Shown here: piece by piece, positions 1 to 10,400 of the stretch | Position numbering within the stretch: the stretch's first letter is position 1 | Layout of the letters: each line of letters opens with the position of its first letter | NCBI GenBank assembly: GCA_900617975.1 | Contig: UZAE01013379.1 | Location: forward strand, 1-23,124 | Reading direction: 5' to 3' | DNA length: 23,124 nt | DNA from: Rodentolepis nana | Lineage: Eukaryota > Platyhelminthes > Cestoda > Cyclophyllidea > Hymenolepididae | Notes under the pieces: generated by a model | Told to the model about the DNA's origin: nothing | Seen by the model: only the letters and a program-made list of their open reading frames with translations | Database searches by the model: none | Program-made: the position numbers and the translations under genes

Positions 1-16
1 AAACTAAATTTCTGCT

Positions 17-307
17 GTGCTTCAAATAACCTGCTCATTAATCACAATCGGTCCCCGTGCGCCGAAAAACACCGCTTTAGTTCCTGCTAAAATAAAAACG
101 GTTGAGATGACTCGGCAACCTCTATATTTTTACCAAGAGGATATACAGGGATATCGGATTCGTTGCAGATACAGTAATGGAGTGAGTACCACAAAGGTAA
201 CAAAAAACGATCTTATGTTATCATTGCCTACTGAGGGAGATCCTATTGGCATAGAAATCAAATTTGGAACGATAAGGAAGATTCATTTCAAATGGCAGGC
301 ATTATGA
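17..307 (+). pseudogene. FN3-domain exon fragment (copy C), splice acceptor lost
   Basis: The open frame carries an FN3-like segment: a G-Y-R-I-R-C-R-Y strand, then LSLPTEGDPIGIEIKFGTI. It is clearly related to the middle FN3 block of gene A at 9655-9942, which lies on the opposite strand. Similarity continues upstream into intron sequence (bases 21-50 against the intron before 9942), so this is a genomic duplicate and not a retrocopy. The AG acceptor expected at 49-50 reads CG, and the core Trp-Gln-Pro-Pro of gene A is replaced by Arg-Gln-Pro-Leu. Similarity stops near 283, and the frame ends at a stop at 305-307. No partner exon was found nearby. I infer a dead exon relic in inverted orientation. 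The unseen sequence left of base 1 could hold more of it. Confidence 0.6.
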
Positions 308-309
308 TA

Positions 310-930
310 TTATCACTAGCCCTTAAACATTGAATTCAGCTTTCCCCTTGAGTGGGGGGGGGGGGTACATTTATAGCAGTTAATTAATAGCAGTTCATTA
401 GCTGTCTTCTTTCTTCCTAGTATCTCTCGGTTTCCGTCGTTGTGTTTGGGGCTGGAACGATAAGGAAGATTAATCATGAGAACCCAACCATCATCTTCTA
501 ATATTAGGGAGAATGGTATGTTTGTGTTCATTATTTTCTATTATTGAATGTGAATGATATTTCAATGAATATCACCTTAATCGTCTTACCAAATTTGTGT
601 ATGAGGGTTTCGTTTGCAAGACTAATGAAGTGATGGAATAGCAATTGGTGTCTTGGTGACACTTTCTCTAAACAGCATTCGAGGACTGAGAAAGTGTAGT
701 TGTATCGTGAATGGACAGCATTTCTTCTAAACTTTGTGCGCAGCTCACATGCCACTTTATGGGAAATAAGGAGAGAAGTTGAAAAACACTCCTCAGTGGA
801 AATGGATGGTCCCGTCAGTTAGGGAGTTGAAGGGCTTGCTCATGAATGACAAAAGCTACAGCTTTTGGAAATGCACTAAGTGGAAACCATGTTGTAAGTA
901 ATCCTCGAATTGGGCGTGAAATTAGGAATG
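310..930. other. Gene-free stretch with a 12-G run
   Basis: No convincing gene is visible here. Two minus-strand open frames of about 70 codons lack family resemblance and splice signals. A run of 12 G lies at 354-365. An 18-base string from copy C (266-283) recurs exactly at 454-471. The right edge meets the 3' limit of the minus-strand LINE. Confidence 0.4.
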
Positions 931-1356
931 AATGTCCATTCTAATGACCTCAGTGATTGCAATACCAAACGAAAGATGTGTTTATAATGGAGTGGAATGC
1001 GCGACTGGTGGTTTCAAAATTTCGAGTGAGAAGGTAAGTGAGAGACCTCCTGTTAACCATTCTTTCTATAAATTTAGCCAGAACACTTGCGAGGGAAATA
1101 GGCCTATAGTTGTCAAAATTGGTAGGGTCTTTGCACTTTTAGTACTGGTATTACTAATGGCAACTTCAAATTGGTTAGGTACGAGACTGGTCACTCATAT
1201 TTTGTTAAAAATGGTCAGTATGGTTTCCTTGGCTTTTGGTAAAATTCTAATTTGAAATTCCGGATGAATACCGTCTACGCCAGGAGACTTCTTGCAGTTT
1301 AGCTGTTTTATCGCAGCATTAAGTTTGCAAGGTCTGAATGGTTCAGTAAGTACATT

Positions 1357-1420
1357 ATTTGGTGTTGCGTCTTCCTTAATTTTAACACATCATTTGGTGT
1401 TGCGTCTTCCTTAATTTCAC
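1357..1420. repeat. Tandem duplication in the LINE linker
   Basis: A unit of about 28 bases that contains TTTGGTGTTGCGTCTTCC occurs twice, separated by a few bases. It falls between the endonuclease linker and the RT start of the minus-strand LINE and adds to its frame breaks. Confidence 0.75.
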
Positions 1421-2344
1421 CAAACTTTTGTATCTTTAAATCTCTTGAAGATTTTCTGACAAAAGGGCTTTTATTTTCTTGTTGGAATACAANATATTTG
1501 AGATGAACATGTCGAAGGAAGTCCGTTTAGCTTTTAAGATGGTTCGTCTTAGAACAGCTGACTGCCGTCTCCAGGTTTGTACGACTTCCGTTCTTCCAGT
1601 CTGATCAGCAGTGTTGAGAAGGGCGTCTCTCTTTCTTTTTGGTTCCTCAAGGTGTTTAGACCAAAACACTCGATAGTGTTTAGTCTTGCATCTGGAAATA
1701 GTTTTCTTTGCAAATTTCATCATAATATTCGTGATATTGTTGCAACGTTTGTCAGGATGTTGGTTGAAGTTAAGGGGACTTGAATGAAGTTCATTCTCTA
1801 AAAGGTTTGTGAATCTCGGCCTGTCAACCTTCTTGAAGTTCAATGATGACTCAGTTGGCACTTTTTTTGTCATGATTTTGCTGCCGATTGTAATTCTAGC
1901 AATGACTTGTTTGTGACCAGAACCAGGATCGTCAATTATTTTGCGGCGTGTATGCTCACTGATGTCGGTTGAACCAGGAGTTTTTTGGTTCCATTGTAGT
2001 GCGAATATGTAGCCGGATCCTCATTGCTAAAAAAGAGTTCCAAAATATTGCTGTTTAGCCTGTCTTCGATTTCCTTTTCAGCTATGTTTGTATTCTTATA
2101 GCCCCATCTGGTGGAATGACCGTTGAAGTCTTCTAATACTACAGTTTTGTGTGAGATGTTCAGAGAATCAAAGTAGGGACTATTCTGGGGTGGATTTTGG
2201 ACTGCATATTTCGTGAAGTGGTTTTGACATTTCCAAACATCTAATCTGATTATTTCGCAAATGTCTTGTGTCGTGTTCATATTCTCGATTAGATCATAAT
2301 ATGACGTGAGACCTTCTCTTACTCCAGTCAGAATTCTACTTGCA

Positions 2345-2501
2345 ACTTGCCGGTATTTAGGTAGAAGGTACAGGGTGTAACCTGGAACTGGTAGTACTTC
2401 AGTTTGTCATCAGGGTTAACAACTTGCCGGTATTTAGGTAGAAGGCACAGGGTGTAACCTACTTGCCGGTATTTAGGTAGAAGGTACAGGGTGTAACCTG
2501 G
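2345..2501. repeat. Three copies of a ~39-bp unit inside the LINE endonuclease
   Basis: The unit starting ACTTGCCGGTATTTAGGTAG begins at 2345, 2422 and 2461. Copies two and three are directly adjacent. On the minus strand it encodes the Y-T-L-Y-L-L-P-K-Y-R-Q-V segment of the endonuclease, so the reading frame is triplicated and scrambled. Confidence 0.9.
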
Positions 2502-2507
2502 AATTTG

Positions 2508-2652
2508 TAGTACTCAGTGTGTCATCAATGTAGCTTCCATAATTGTGAAAATGTCTACATCATAGATTTGAGCTGGGAATTGGTAGTACTTCAGTTTGTC
2601 ATCCTAAATGTTTGCTTCCATAATTGTGAAAATGTCTACATCATAGGTTTGT
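2508..2652. repeat. Two tandem ~70-bp copies inside the LINE endonuclease
   Basis: A segment with GGTAGTACTTCAGT-like sequence, GCTTCCATAATTGTGAAAAT and ATGTCTACATCATAG is present twice, at about 2508-2577 and 2578-2652. On the minus strand it corresponds to the stretch just after the endonuclease start. Each copy carries small indels. Confidence 0.85.
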
Positions 2653-2746
2653 AGAGGGTTTCCTGGACTTGAATCTTTTTGTCCTGTGACATCCCTCCAA
2701 CATTCCACTGGAGTATCTGAAGACGTTGTGATTCGCTCTGACGAAG

Positions 2747-2926
2747 ACGATTTCTCTTATAGTTTTGTTTCAAGCTAATCATAATAAATCGAAGTCAAAT
2801 CAAATGCCATCTCGCCCTGACGAGGGCGATTTTTCTTATAGCCTTTTTGAAGCATAATAAATCGAAGTCAAATCAAATGCCGAGTGATAGACAAAATCGA
2901 AGTCAAATCAAATGCCGAGTGATAGA
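2747..2926. repeat. Nested direct repeats at the 5' edge of the LINE
   Basis: An identical 23-base string (starting AAATCGAAGTCAAATC) occurs at 2786-2808, 2859-2881 and 2894-2916. The first two copies share a longer upstream stretch with CGATTT and CTTATAG. The last two share GAGTGATAGAC downstream. This is a nested duplication series at the 5' side of the minus-strand LINE, and could be its 5' untranslated region or slippage products. Confidence 0.85.
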
Positions 2927-2957
2927 CTTTTTTATCGAATGAAGATACGTTGTCCAG

Positions 2958-2997
2958 GGTGCACCACGTGGAGGAAAGTGTATCGCGCACCCAATTT
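2958..2997 (+). repeat. 40-bp repeat, left copy of an inverted pair
   Basis: The sequence begins GGTGCACCACG and ends TATCGCGCACCC. It matches, in inverted orientation, the extreme right end of the window (23083-23124), with about three mismatches and a small indel. Its ends are weakly complementary to each other (GGTGC against GCACC). Confidence 0.8.
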
Positions 2998-4859
2998 CAA
3001 TGGTAGTTATAACAACGAAATTGTTAAAAGAAGCTCATTGAAGAAGTGGAATTGTGTTAGGAAATATGGAGAAAGACTTAAGACGGCATTTTCAAACCTC
3101 TGTCTAGGATTTGACTAACTACTTTGCGTCACGGTATTAAGATTTCATAAGTAATAAATGTGATCACAGCGAGTACTCATTCAAAACGTGGAGTGAATAT
3201 GGAACGGTGGTGAGGATTACAACTTGAATTTCTATTTCTTAAAATAGTTGTTAATGCCAATCTATCTTTCTTGATATTGCTTTATGGCAATTGAGTCAGT
3301 GGAAGACAAAAATTAGTTGTTACAGTGCCTTCCTCCAGGAGATGAATAGTTAAGTTTGATCAAGGAATAACGCGAAGGTGTCTAATTTAATTTCTCATCC
3401 CATTTTGCACCACATCATTAAAAATCGTCCATTTTCCAGTTATACAGCAAACGCAAACAGCAAGAAATTTAGGGAACAACTTATGAAGAGGAAGGCATTA
3501 TGGGGTGGAATGCAGGTCGAAGGGAGGAAAAAACGGTCAAGGTAATAGAATGATATAAGACTTTTACTACATACCTATATACAGTAGGCGTGAGTTTACT
3601 AATATGCCCATTTGTATTCTCGAGCATAAATGAAAGTTGTGATAAAGAATACATTAAGACAAGCTACTTGTGGTCACTATAACTAGTATGCCTTTCAACA
3701 TGCAATTGCAATGAACATTAATTTGGCTAAAATGTCTTCAACAATCTGATCTTCTGTACATTGTTTTTCGTTTTATCAGTTAGGTTGACTTATTGAAGGA
3801 TGTGAGAAGCGTTGACACAACTTGTCCTGATAGAATCCAGGGTGATTATTTATTTTCGTTTATTGTTCATTCATTTTGAGTGACTCCTTAATTAACCTTC
3901 ATTTAATAGGTAGTTTTATCACAATTTGAATTAGTGGGTGAATCAAATTGTGTAGACCCAGAGAAAAGAGAAAATGAGTATTTTATCCATGAAGGAAAGA
4001 AGGAGAGTTGACAATTTCGAACTACAACCCTTCAGATATTTGGTTTTCTATTAAATTTTACTCAAAATTTAAATAAGTTTTTTAACTTCAACATAGTTTA
4101 AAAAATTTCATAATATAAAATCTATTGTTATTTTAATAACACGAAAGAGTGCTTTGCTGTTATGAGATTACTCCAACTTTGTCAATACTTGTGTTGTCAA
4201 TTATCACAGTGTTTTGAGTCGGCTTGGCATCAATAAGTCAATTATTCATCAGTTGTCATTGCGAAGATGTATGGAGTCGAAACCATAACCCAGACCTCCA
4301 ACTGTCACCTTTCCCTAGTAAAGTAGACTTTAAACACGAAGATGACACAAGCCATCACATGATGGCAACAGGATTTGTAATGTAGCCATGAAAGATTCAC
4401 CTAAATTCCTCAATATTCCTTTACGATGTGTTTTACATGAGCCATTGCCGATGTCCCCATATGATAACTGGCATTTGTATGCAAACTCCCATCCAAATGA
4501 TAGATCCACAACGTCTAAAGATAATGCCACCGTCTCTCCAGATGAGACTAACGCTTTTCTTCTCCTAAAATCCTTGTCTCCCAATATTCAACCGTTTCAC
4601 ATGAACCCACCTCCTATCCATGTTATTCGATTCATTTTTGCACACAAATCTCACAAATGTGTATCGTTGTTAGTCTTTTCCACAAGCCACTGATTCTCAC
4701 TGGGCAACTTGGTAACCAATGTACTTTCAAATCGTATTCTAAACATTGTCTACTAACCCGGACACCTTCACATGCATCTTTATGAGTAAACATCCTTGGT
4801 TCATATGTTCTCCAGAATAAGCAACTTAAAACATGGGCAGGTTTATACCATATTGTACA

Positions 4860-5350
4860 ATAAAAATACTTCAATGCGGTAACTATCAATCTATGGTGAA
4901 TTGATTTGTTTGGGCAATACAACACTGACGCTTTCTCCGATGATATGACCAAGCTGCGAATCTAGTCCATTTCATAGTCATGAACACAACTACGAATCGA
5001 TTGACTCATTCGGATGTTCCACTTTTGGATGACCTGAATATGGCTTAACAGGCAAAGTAAATGAGATTGTCGAAAATTCAGACCCTCGACCCAAATATGA
5101 TTTTGAATAGCATAGCTGTCAGTCAGTACATTCAGAGTTGGCCTTGAACATCATCGAATTACTTGATCAGTGACCATGAAGAACGGTGATGGTAATTGTG
5201 CCTTCGAGTGTCCATGTTGTCAGAGATATTTCTGCCACTCCATTAGATCCGTCTTTTTCATATCGATACAGATCACTGGGTAAATGTCTTTTAGGTAGAA
5301 AATGTGAGAAGGTAGAAATCTCATCATGAATATACCTTGTTTCTATGTTG
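4860..5350. repeat. Duplicated non-coding block (pair with 17660-18150)
   Basis: Both copies share strings such as AATCTAGTC.ATTTCATAGTCAT, CATTCGGATGTTCCA and ACAGGCAAAGTAA in the same order. Divergence and indels are spread along the block, which indicates an old segmental duplication. No frame stays open in both copies. Confidence 0.75.
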
Positions 5351-5899
5351 CTTACAGGTCCACAAAAGTAAGTTAAGTAGTAAATTTGGAAACTTCTAAG
5401 AAGCGGAGATATGGGGAGCAAAGAAAGCAGGATTACCTGCAAATGTGATAGCGAAAATCACACGTCCAACTCTCACCTTTAACGTTCAAATTCATGAAGG
5501 ATTGAATATTTGTTAGTGGCAGTAGGGTGTCACAGTGTATCAGACTAAAATGCCCAATTGGCTCTGCCTTCACGACTAACATTTGAAAATATTGAAAGTG
5601 ATATATATGCCCATTGGCACAATTAGTTTACAAGGATTGTACGTATGAAAAAATGCCAGATACTTGTGAGTGTAGAAGACCTCAAAGGTAACTTGAGATC
5701 ATTGACAACTTTAACGCATTTTAAGCTGTGCCTTAAGAGAGTTTATTGCAGTGCAGTGTATTTCTTATACATATAAATGAATACTGATATTTATTTAACA
5801 TATACCATTCGTTTAATGGATGGGATATTTGCTAACTAGAAGTACCTTGAGTAAATGTAAAAAATTCTTTGAGAATGCATCAAAACACGCTACAATTAA

Positions 5900-6380
5900 C
5901 GCCTGCTTGGTGCGAATACACAAACACACAACAAATGTCTTTTGCATTGTCTGTATTTCAAATGTGATGCAAGGTTTGAGTTATTAGGGGAATGAGTATA
6001 AACTTCAAGGGATCCAGGGTAAATAGGTGCAAAGATGAGCATCGTTCAGCCAAGTTCAAATTCAAATTGGACCTGAATTGGAGACAAGAGTGTAAAAGGC
6101 AAAATTTCAAAGTGAATGTTGGCCGCAGTGGTAAGAGAATGTCTTTTTGCGATCTGATTTCTTAGAATCAACTACCATTTCAAATGCGATAAGTTGAGAC
6201 GGGAGATCTGTTCAGTAACACGAAAGAGAGCTTTAAATTCCAAACCATTTAAGAAAGAAGAAGTTTGAGTTGCTATCCCCACTACCAAGACTAGAATCGT
6301 CCAATGATCCCTCCACGTTGTGGGTGAGAACTAGCTCTGATCATGAACACGGCTTATGAAATCTTAATGCTCCGATTAAC
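5900..6380. repeat. Duplicated non-coding block (pair with 18905-19250)
   Basis: The copies share CACAAACACACA, ATTTCAAATGTGATG, AATAGGTGCAA.GATGAGC and GATAAGTTGAGAC.GGAGATC. The copy here holds roughly 145 bases (about 6040-6185) that the other lacks, an insertion here or a deletion there. The block lies downstream of the last recognised FN3 exon in both gene copies. Confidence 0.75.
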
Positions 6381-7112
6381 GTAAATCAAGTAATCAAGTC
6401 ATCAGTGGAGAAAGAAAATTGTCACGTCAAATTTCTCTGGATATTTGCGTACATAATTACCGTTTATCGGGAATAGGATTAATTCATACCAAATCACTAT
6501 TGGAAGCTAATTACTTTGGACACCACATTTCTTCAACCCCTTTATTGAAAAAGCGTAAGCCCATATCTTACTTAAATACAATGAATCAAAATAGGTCATT
6601 TCAGTGTAACACGCAGCACGTCGAATGTGGAAATGATGTTAGTCATTAGAGTATGAAAATAAATGACAAACATACATGATTTCTCTATTCTGCAGGAACA
6701 CTTTGGTCTTGGTCTACAGAATTCTCCTAAGGAAATGGAAAAGGAAGAATCAATTTAATTTCGAAAGCTCTCCCTTTTCATTAAATTTAAGTGAGCATGA
6801 ATCCAAGAAATATGCAAAAAAGCACTTACTGAAATAGTATCAGCGTTTTCTAAATGATCAAAATGGAGAATGGTAATTTAATGCGAAATAATTGATCAAA
6901 TGAATCAAAAGTTTGTGTTTCGGCGTAGAGTTAGCAATAAACCCAACAGCATAGCATGTTCAAGTGATTTTTAACGGTGATAATTAATCTTTAAAACCCA
7001 CTAGAAGCTAATCGGGGTTGTGATGAGCATTAATATTTCAACTGCACTATGAATTGATGGAATATGTATGTTTAGGAAACGACGTTTCCACTTCTCTGAG
7101 ACAAAGTCTTAC

Positions 7113-7409
7113 CTCGCAAGTCCAGATATTTAAACGAGGAATAGACAGTGAAAATTGGTGCACCAGTTGAACTCAACCTTTCGTACGGTGAAACTCCTAC
7201 TGCAACCTTCACAACCTGAGCATTCTGAGGAATATACAGAGAATAACTCTTTTCCGTAGTCATTTTAGATTCTAGTGTTTTGTTGTTGTCAAAGTTATAT
7301 ATAATATTGTAAAGTAGGCCATCAGGGTCCACATTCTTTGGAGGCTGCCATACTATCATTACATTTGCACCAACCTTCCTTAATGTAACATAACATGGAA
7401 GGTTTGGAC
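7113..7409 (-). CDS. Gene A FN3-3 exon
   Basis: This 297-nt exon (99 codons, phase 1 to 1) has acceptor TTTTAG at its start and donor GAG|GTAAGA at its end. It encodes an FN3-like domain: Y-V-T-L-R-K-V-G-A-N-V-M-I-V-W-Q-P-P, with the Trp-x-Pro-Pro of the B strand, then L-L-Y-N-I-I-Y-N-F with the C-strand Tyr, then V-V-K-V-A-V-G-V-S-P. One Cys sits near the start (N-L-P-C-Y). The exon stays open throughout, in contrast to its duplicate at 19340-19576, which has a stop. It is the last exon of gene A that I can recognise. Confidence 0.75.
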
Positions 7410-10400
7410 CTAAAACCAGAAAATCTCATTAAATATCAGCGATAAAATACTAAACACAATGTAATTAGAAAGCAATATTAATTGTAATTAAAAATTGATA
7501 ACAACCCCTGTTCAGTTCGAATGGCCTCTTAATAGAGCCCAATTAATTGTGAAAATTGCATTCATTCTCCCACAATCCATTGTGTCACTGGTTCAACACC
7601 CAAAGTACGCATCTACTGATTGAGGCTTCACAAGAGGGAATCTGATCGGATTGGTCAAGCAGACTGGTCAAATGTGGTGTAAAGTGTCATGACACGAAGT
7701 GGGATTGTCAAAAAGGTGATTGGAACTGGCCATGTCTCTGGCGCATTCAATTGTCCCAAAGGTTTATTTGATTGGTCTTCATAACCCGTTGGGGCAATTG
7801 AAAACGCAGATGCATGAGCACCTGAAAGGTCGAGACTATCCATCCAATCACTCGAAATGTGCCTTTCAGCAACCAGGTTCATTTCCACTAAAGTGTCAAG
7901 TGAGTCGCACGAATGCTTCAAATGAATTATCAGCATAATTGCTTCCAATGAATAACAGACGGAAATGAAAAAAACGTTTTTCAGCCCTTGCAGATTGACT
8001 CGAAAAAGTGACACCAACATTTAACCCTTAACCCAATTGAAATGTGGTAGCAATGAGTCATGGCACGGAATGAGGTTGTCATAAGTGTGAACGGAAGTTG
8101 TCATGCCTCAAGCGCTTCCAAGTATCTCCAACGATTGTCCGAATAGCTATCATTACTTACTGGCGTAGCTAATAAAGCAGATGCATGATTATCTTAGGCA
8201 GGATAATTGACACAGTAGGGAGAGCACAGGCAAAGAGAGTAGCATGCCTAATTGTGGTTGTGATAGAGAAGAGGCGAATGAATCCAGCATTTCCTTACCT
8301 AATGCACTGTTTTAAATGATCAGGTAGATGATTGGCAACCGTTTCGACTGTTATCAAGATGGAACCAGATTACGACTCCCAATTAACCGATCTCAATATG
8401 AACTCTAATGGAGTGTATCAAACAAAAGCAAACTTGATCAATGAGGAAGTTGCCATTGAGCCTCTGAAAGGAAGAGACTATTCAACCAATACCTGGATGT
8501 GTGCCTTTTAAACTCTAAAGCATTAACTATAAAGCGTCAAGTGTGTTAAACGCAAGTTTCAGGTGGAATGGAATTATGGAATCCGGAAGTAGATGATATG
8601 AACTGATTGCCACTGAACCTCAGATACATCCAAGGCACAGCAAACGGAACTGTCAAAATTTACTCAGACATTGATTGCTGAGGAAAGAAAGTGACATTAA
8701 CCCTGCCTTTGTTTTATCCTAAGCTTACAAATCTTTACATCTCATTTATATTGTTGAGTGATAATTCAAAAATATGGATCGTGAGCACGAAATCTTGATA
8801 GGAAATATTTGCAAACTGATTAAAGCGATATTCATGACAATATTATTCATGCTTAAAATTGGGCTAAAATAGGAGATCAAAATAAACTCAAACTTACCAT
8901 CTATTGTTAATGGAAGAAAGATGGTCTTAGAATAGTGAATTTCAAAATTTACTGTAGACACATTCTTTTCTGGAGATAATTTCTGACCTAAAAGTAATAA
9001 CAAACGCAATAAGAACGAGTTTACATCATAGGGGACACTCATTTCCACTTTCACTTCTGTTCTGCTGTCGAGGTTAAAATACAACATGACTTCCAATTAG
9101 TGCACAGCCAATAGCTGTACCTCTCACTAAACAGGAGCTAATCACTCAGCTTCTTAAATGACGAAGATATGCAGAACTTCAACTCCAATCACCCGACTAG
9201 TGATTTCCAACAGCTCTACTTATTGCCTTTCAAGTAGCATGTGAGTTGACTTCAATGGTTTGATGAATAACAATCGTGCCTCCTAGAACCCATTTACAAG
9301 ATATCTTCAGCAGCTCAGATTAGGAAGTCTACGGAGAGAACTTGGCACAAACACTTTACCAGAAAGCAATTACTCCTCCAAAACTTGTAAATCTCCATTC
9401 CTACACATTCGTTTTGTTCTACAACGACTGCAGTCATCAGAAGGAACATTCATTTCCCCTTTTACCTCTGTCCTATTGCCAAACTCTGCTCACAACATGA
9501 CTTCCAATTAGCGCATAACCAATAGGACACTTATTCACAAATGCGGATTTTGCAGAAATCACCTCATAGGTCTTTTTAATTAGCAGATTATGTAGAAAGT
9601 CATAGCGAAATTGGACACATTTAATGGTGAATTTCAATAATTAATGGTAAAAAATTAAAACTTTCCTTCTGATTGAGTTGGCGTCTCAGCTTCAATCCTT
9701 ACATAATCAATCCTTCTGATCGTTCCAACTTTGACTTCAATGCCAATAGGATCTCCCTCAATGGGCAACGATAGATGAATATCTTCTCCTGTTACATTTT
9801 TGGTATTTACTCCATTACCGTAACTGTAAAGAATCTGATATCCCAGAATTTCGTCTTGGTCAACATATGGTGGCTGCCAAGTCAACGCAACCGTCCTCCT
9901 CTCAGCAGGAAGTAAAACGACGTTTTTTTGGCGCAAGGGGATCTATTGTGATTAATAATTATGTTATTTGAAACATAATTGAAGCTAAGTTCAGGCATGG
10001 CTTTGGGATATGAGCAAAGATGTGTTTGGTGAGAAAAGAGATCGCTTATTGTTGCACATTAAAGCACATCCATTAATGCAAATGATTGGTAATCACTCAG
10101 TGGAATGACCAACCTAAGCAATAGATTTCAGCTTAAAATGTAAAAATTTAAGAGTGACTCTTGATGTCATTACGTTGCTCTCTACACACTTTCAATTTCC
10201 TCACCTTGATCACATTTTGCAGGCATATTTCAGTTGGGCATCATTTTGTATCTTCACTTATTATCTTCATCCTCTTTTCAACACCATAATTCACCTTCTT
10301 CCTTGTTGCATGAAACTTCAGCATCCCACAGTCACTTCTCACTTTGCTGGAACTCTTTCAACTTTCTCTTCTGGGTCTTCATTTCCCTCTACAGTATTCA

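Larger units (their letters stand above)
930..2780 (-). pseudogene. Non-LTR retrotransposon, front half: endonuclease and RT N-terminus (broken)
   Basis: Read on the minus strand, this is the front of a LINE ORF2. Segments in order: an endonuclease start L-Q-I-L-Q-W-N-V-G-G (about 2692-2720); a Y-T-L-Y-L-L-P-K-Y-R-Q-V-A-S-G-I segment (about 2320-2390); the V-V-L-E-D-F-N-G-H-S-T-R-W-G block (about 2100-2150); an S-G-H motif (1913-1921) where apurinic endonuclease-type LINE enzymes carry S-D-H; a basic linker (1436-1873); then RT pieces K-K-S-P-G-V-D-G-I-H-P-E-F (about 1265-1310), N-Y-R-P-I-S-L-A-S-V-L-A-K-F-I-E-R-M (about 1055-1110) and I-A-I-T-E-V-I-R-M-D-I-H-S (about 932-970). The pieces fall in several frames with stops between them. 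There is an N at 1493 and several internal tandem duplications. The catalytic RT palm and everything after it are missing. Presence of an RNase H in the back-half copy suggests an R1/I/LOA-like lineage; the exact clade is uncertain. Confidence 0.85.
3120..7100. other. Non-coding flank of gene A made of duplicated blocks
   Basis: I find no supported exon here. Blocks at about 3280-3480, 4860-5350 and 5900-6380 have diverged counterparts at about 18300-18490, 17660-18150 and 18905-19250. Open frames at 4330-4952 and 5167-5442 are not preserved in those counterparts, which argues against coding. The 3' end of gene A (last exon, stop and polyadenylation site) should lie in this stretch if gene A is expressed, but I could not recognise it. 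Confidence 0.45.

Noticed and set aside
932..1255. Plus-strand open frame of 107 codons
   Set aside because: It lies opposite the RT segments of the minus-strand LINE (N-Y-R-P-I-S-L and neighbours), so it is a shadow.
1577..1783. Plus-strand open frame of 68 codons
   Set aside because: It is opposite the basic linker of the minus-strand LINE.
2345..2926. Possible CRISPR-like or satellite array
   Set aside because: The repeats are few, adjacent and of different units, and most decode as pieces of the LINE endonuclease.
2912..3118. Plus-strand open frame of 68 codons with C-x-x-C near the start
   Set aside because: The Cys pair is part of the 40-bp inverted repeat, and the rest shows no zinc-finger spacing or other motif.
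4330..4952. Three overlapping open frames on both strands
   Set aside because: No domain, no splice pattern and no conservation of the frame in the related block near 17660.
5167..5442. Minus-strand open frame of 91 codons preceded by TTTGCAG
   Set aside because: The duplicate at about 18000-18150 does not keep the frame, and no matching phase-1 exon can be drawn.
7655..8020. Minus-strand open frame of 121 codons and its plus-strand partner at 7720-7938
   Set aside because: They fall in an intronic duplication, and the second copy (8060-8705) does not preserve either frame.
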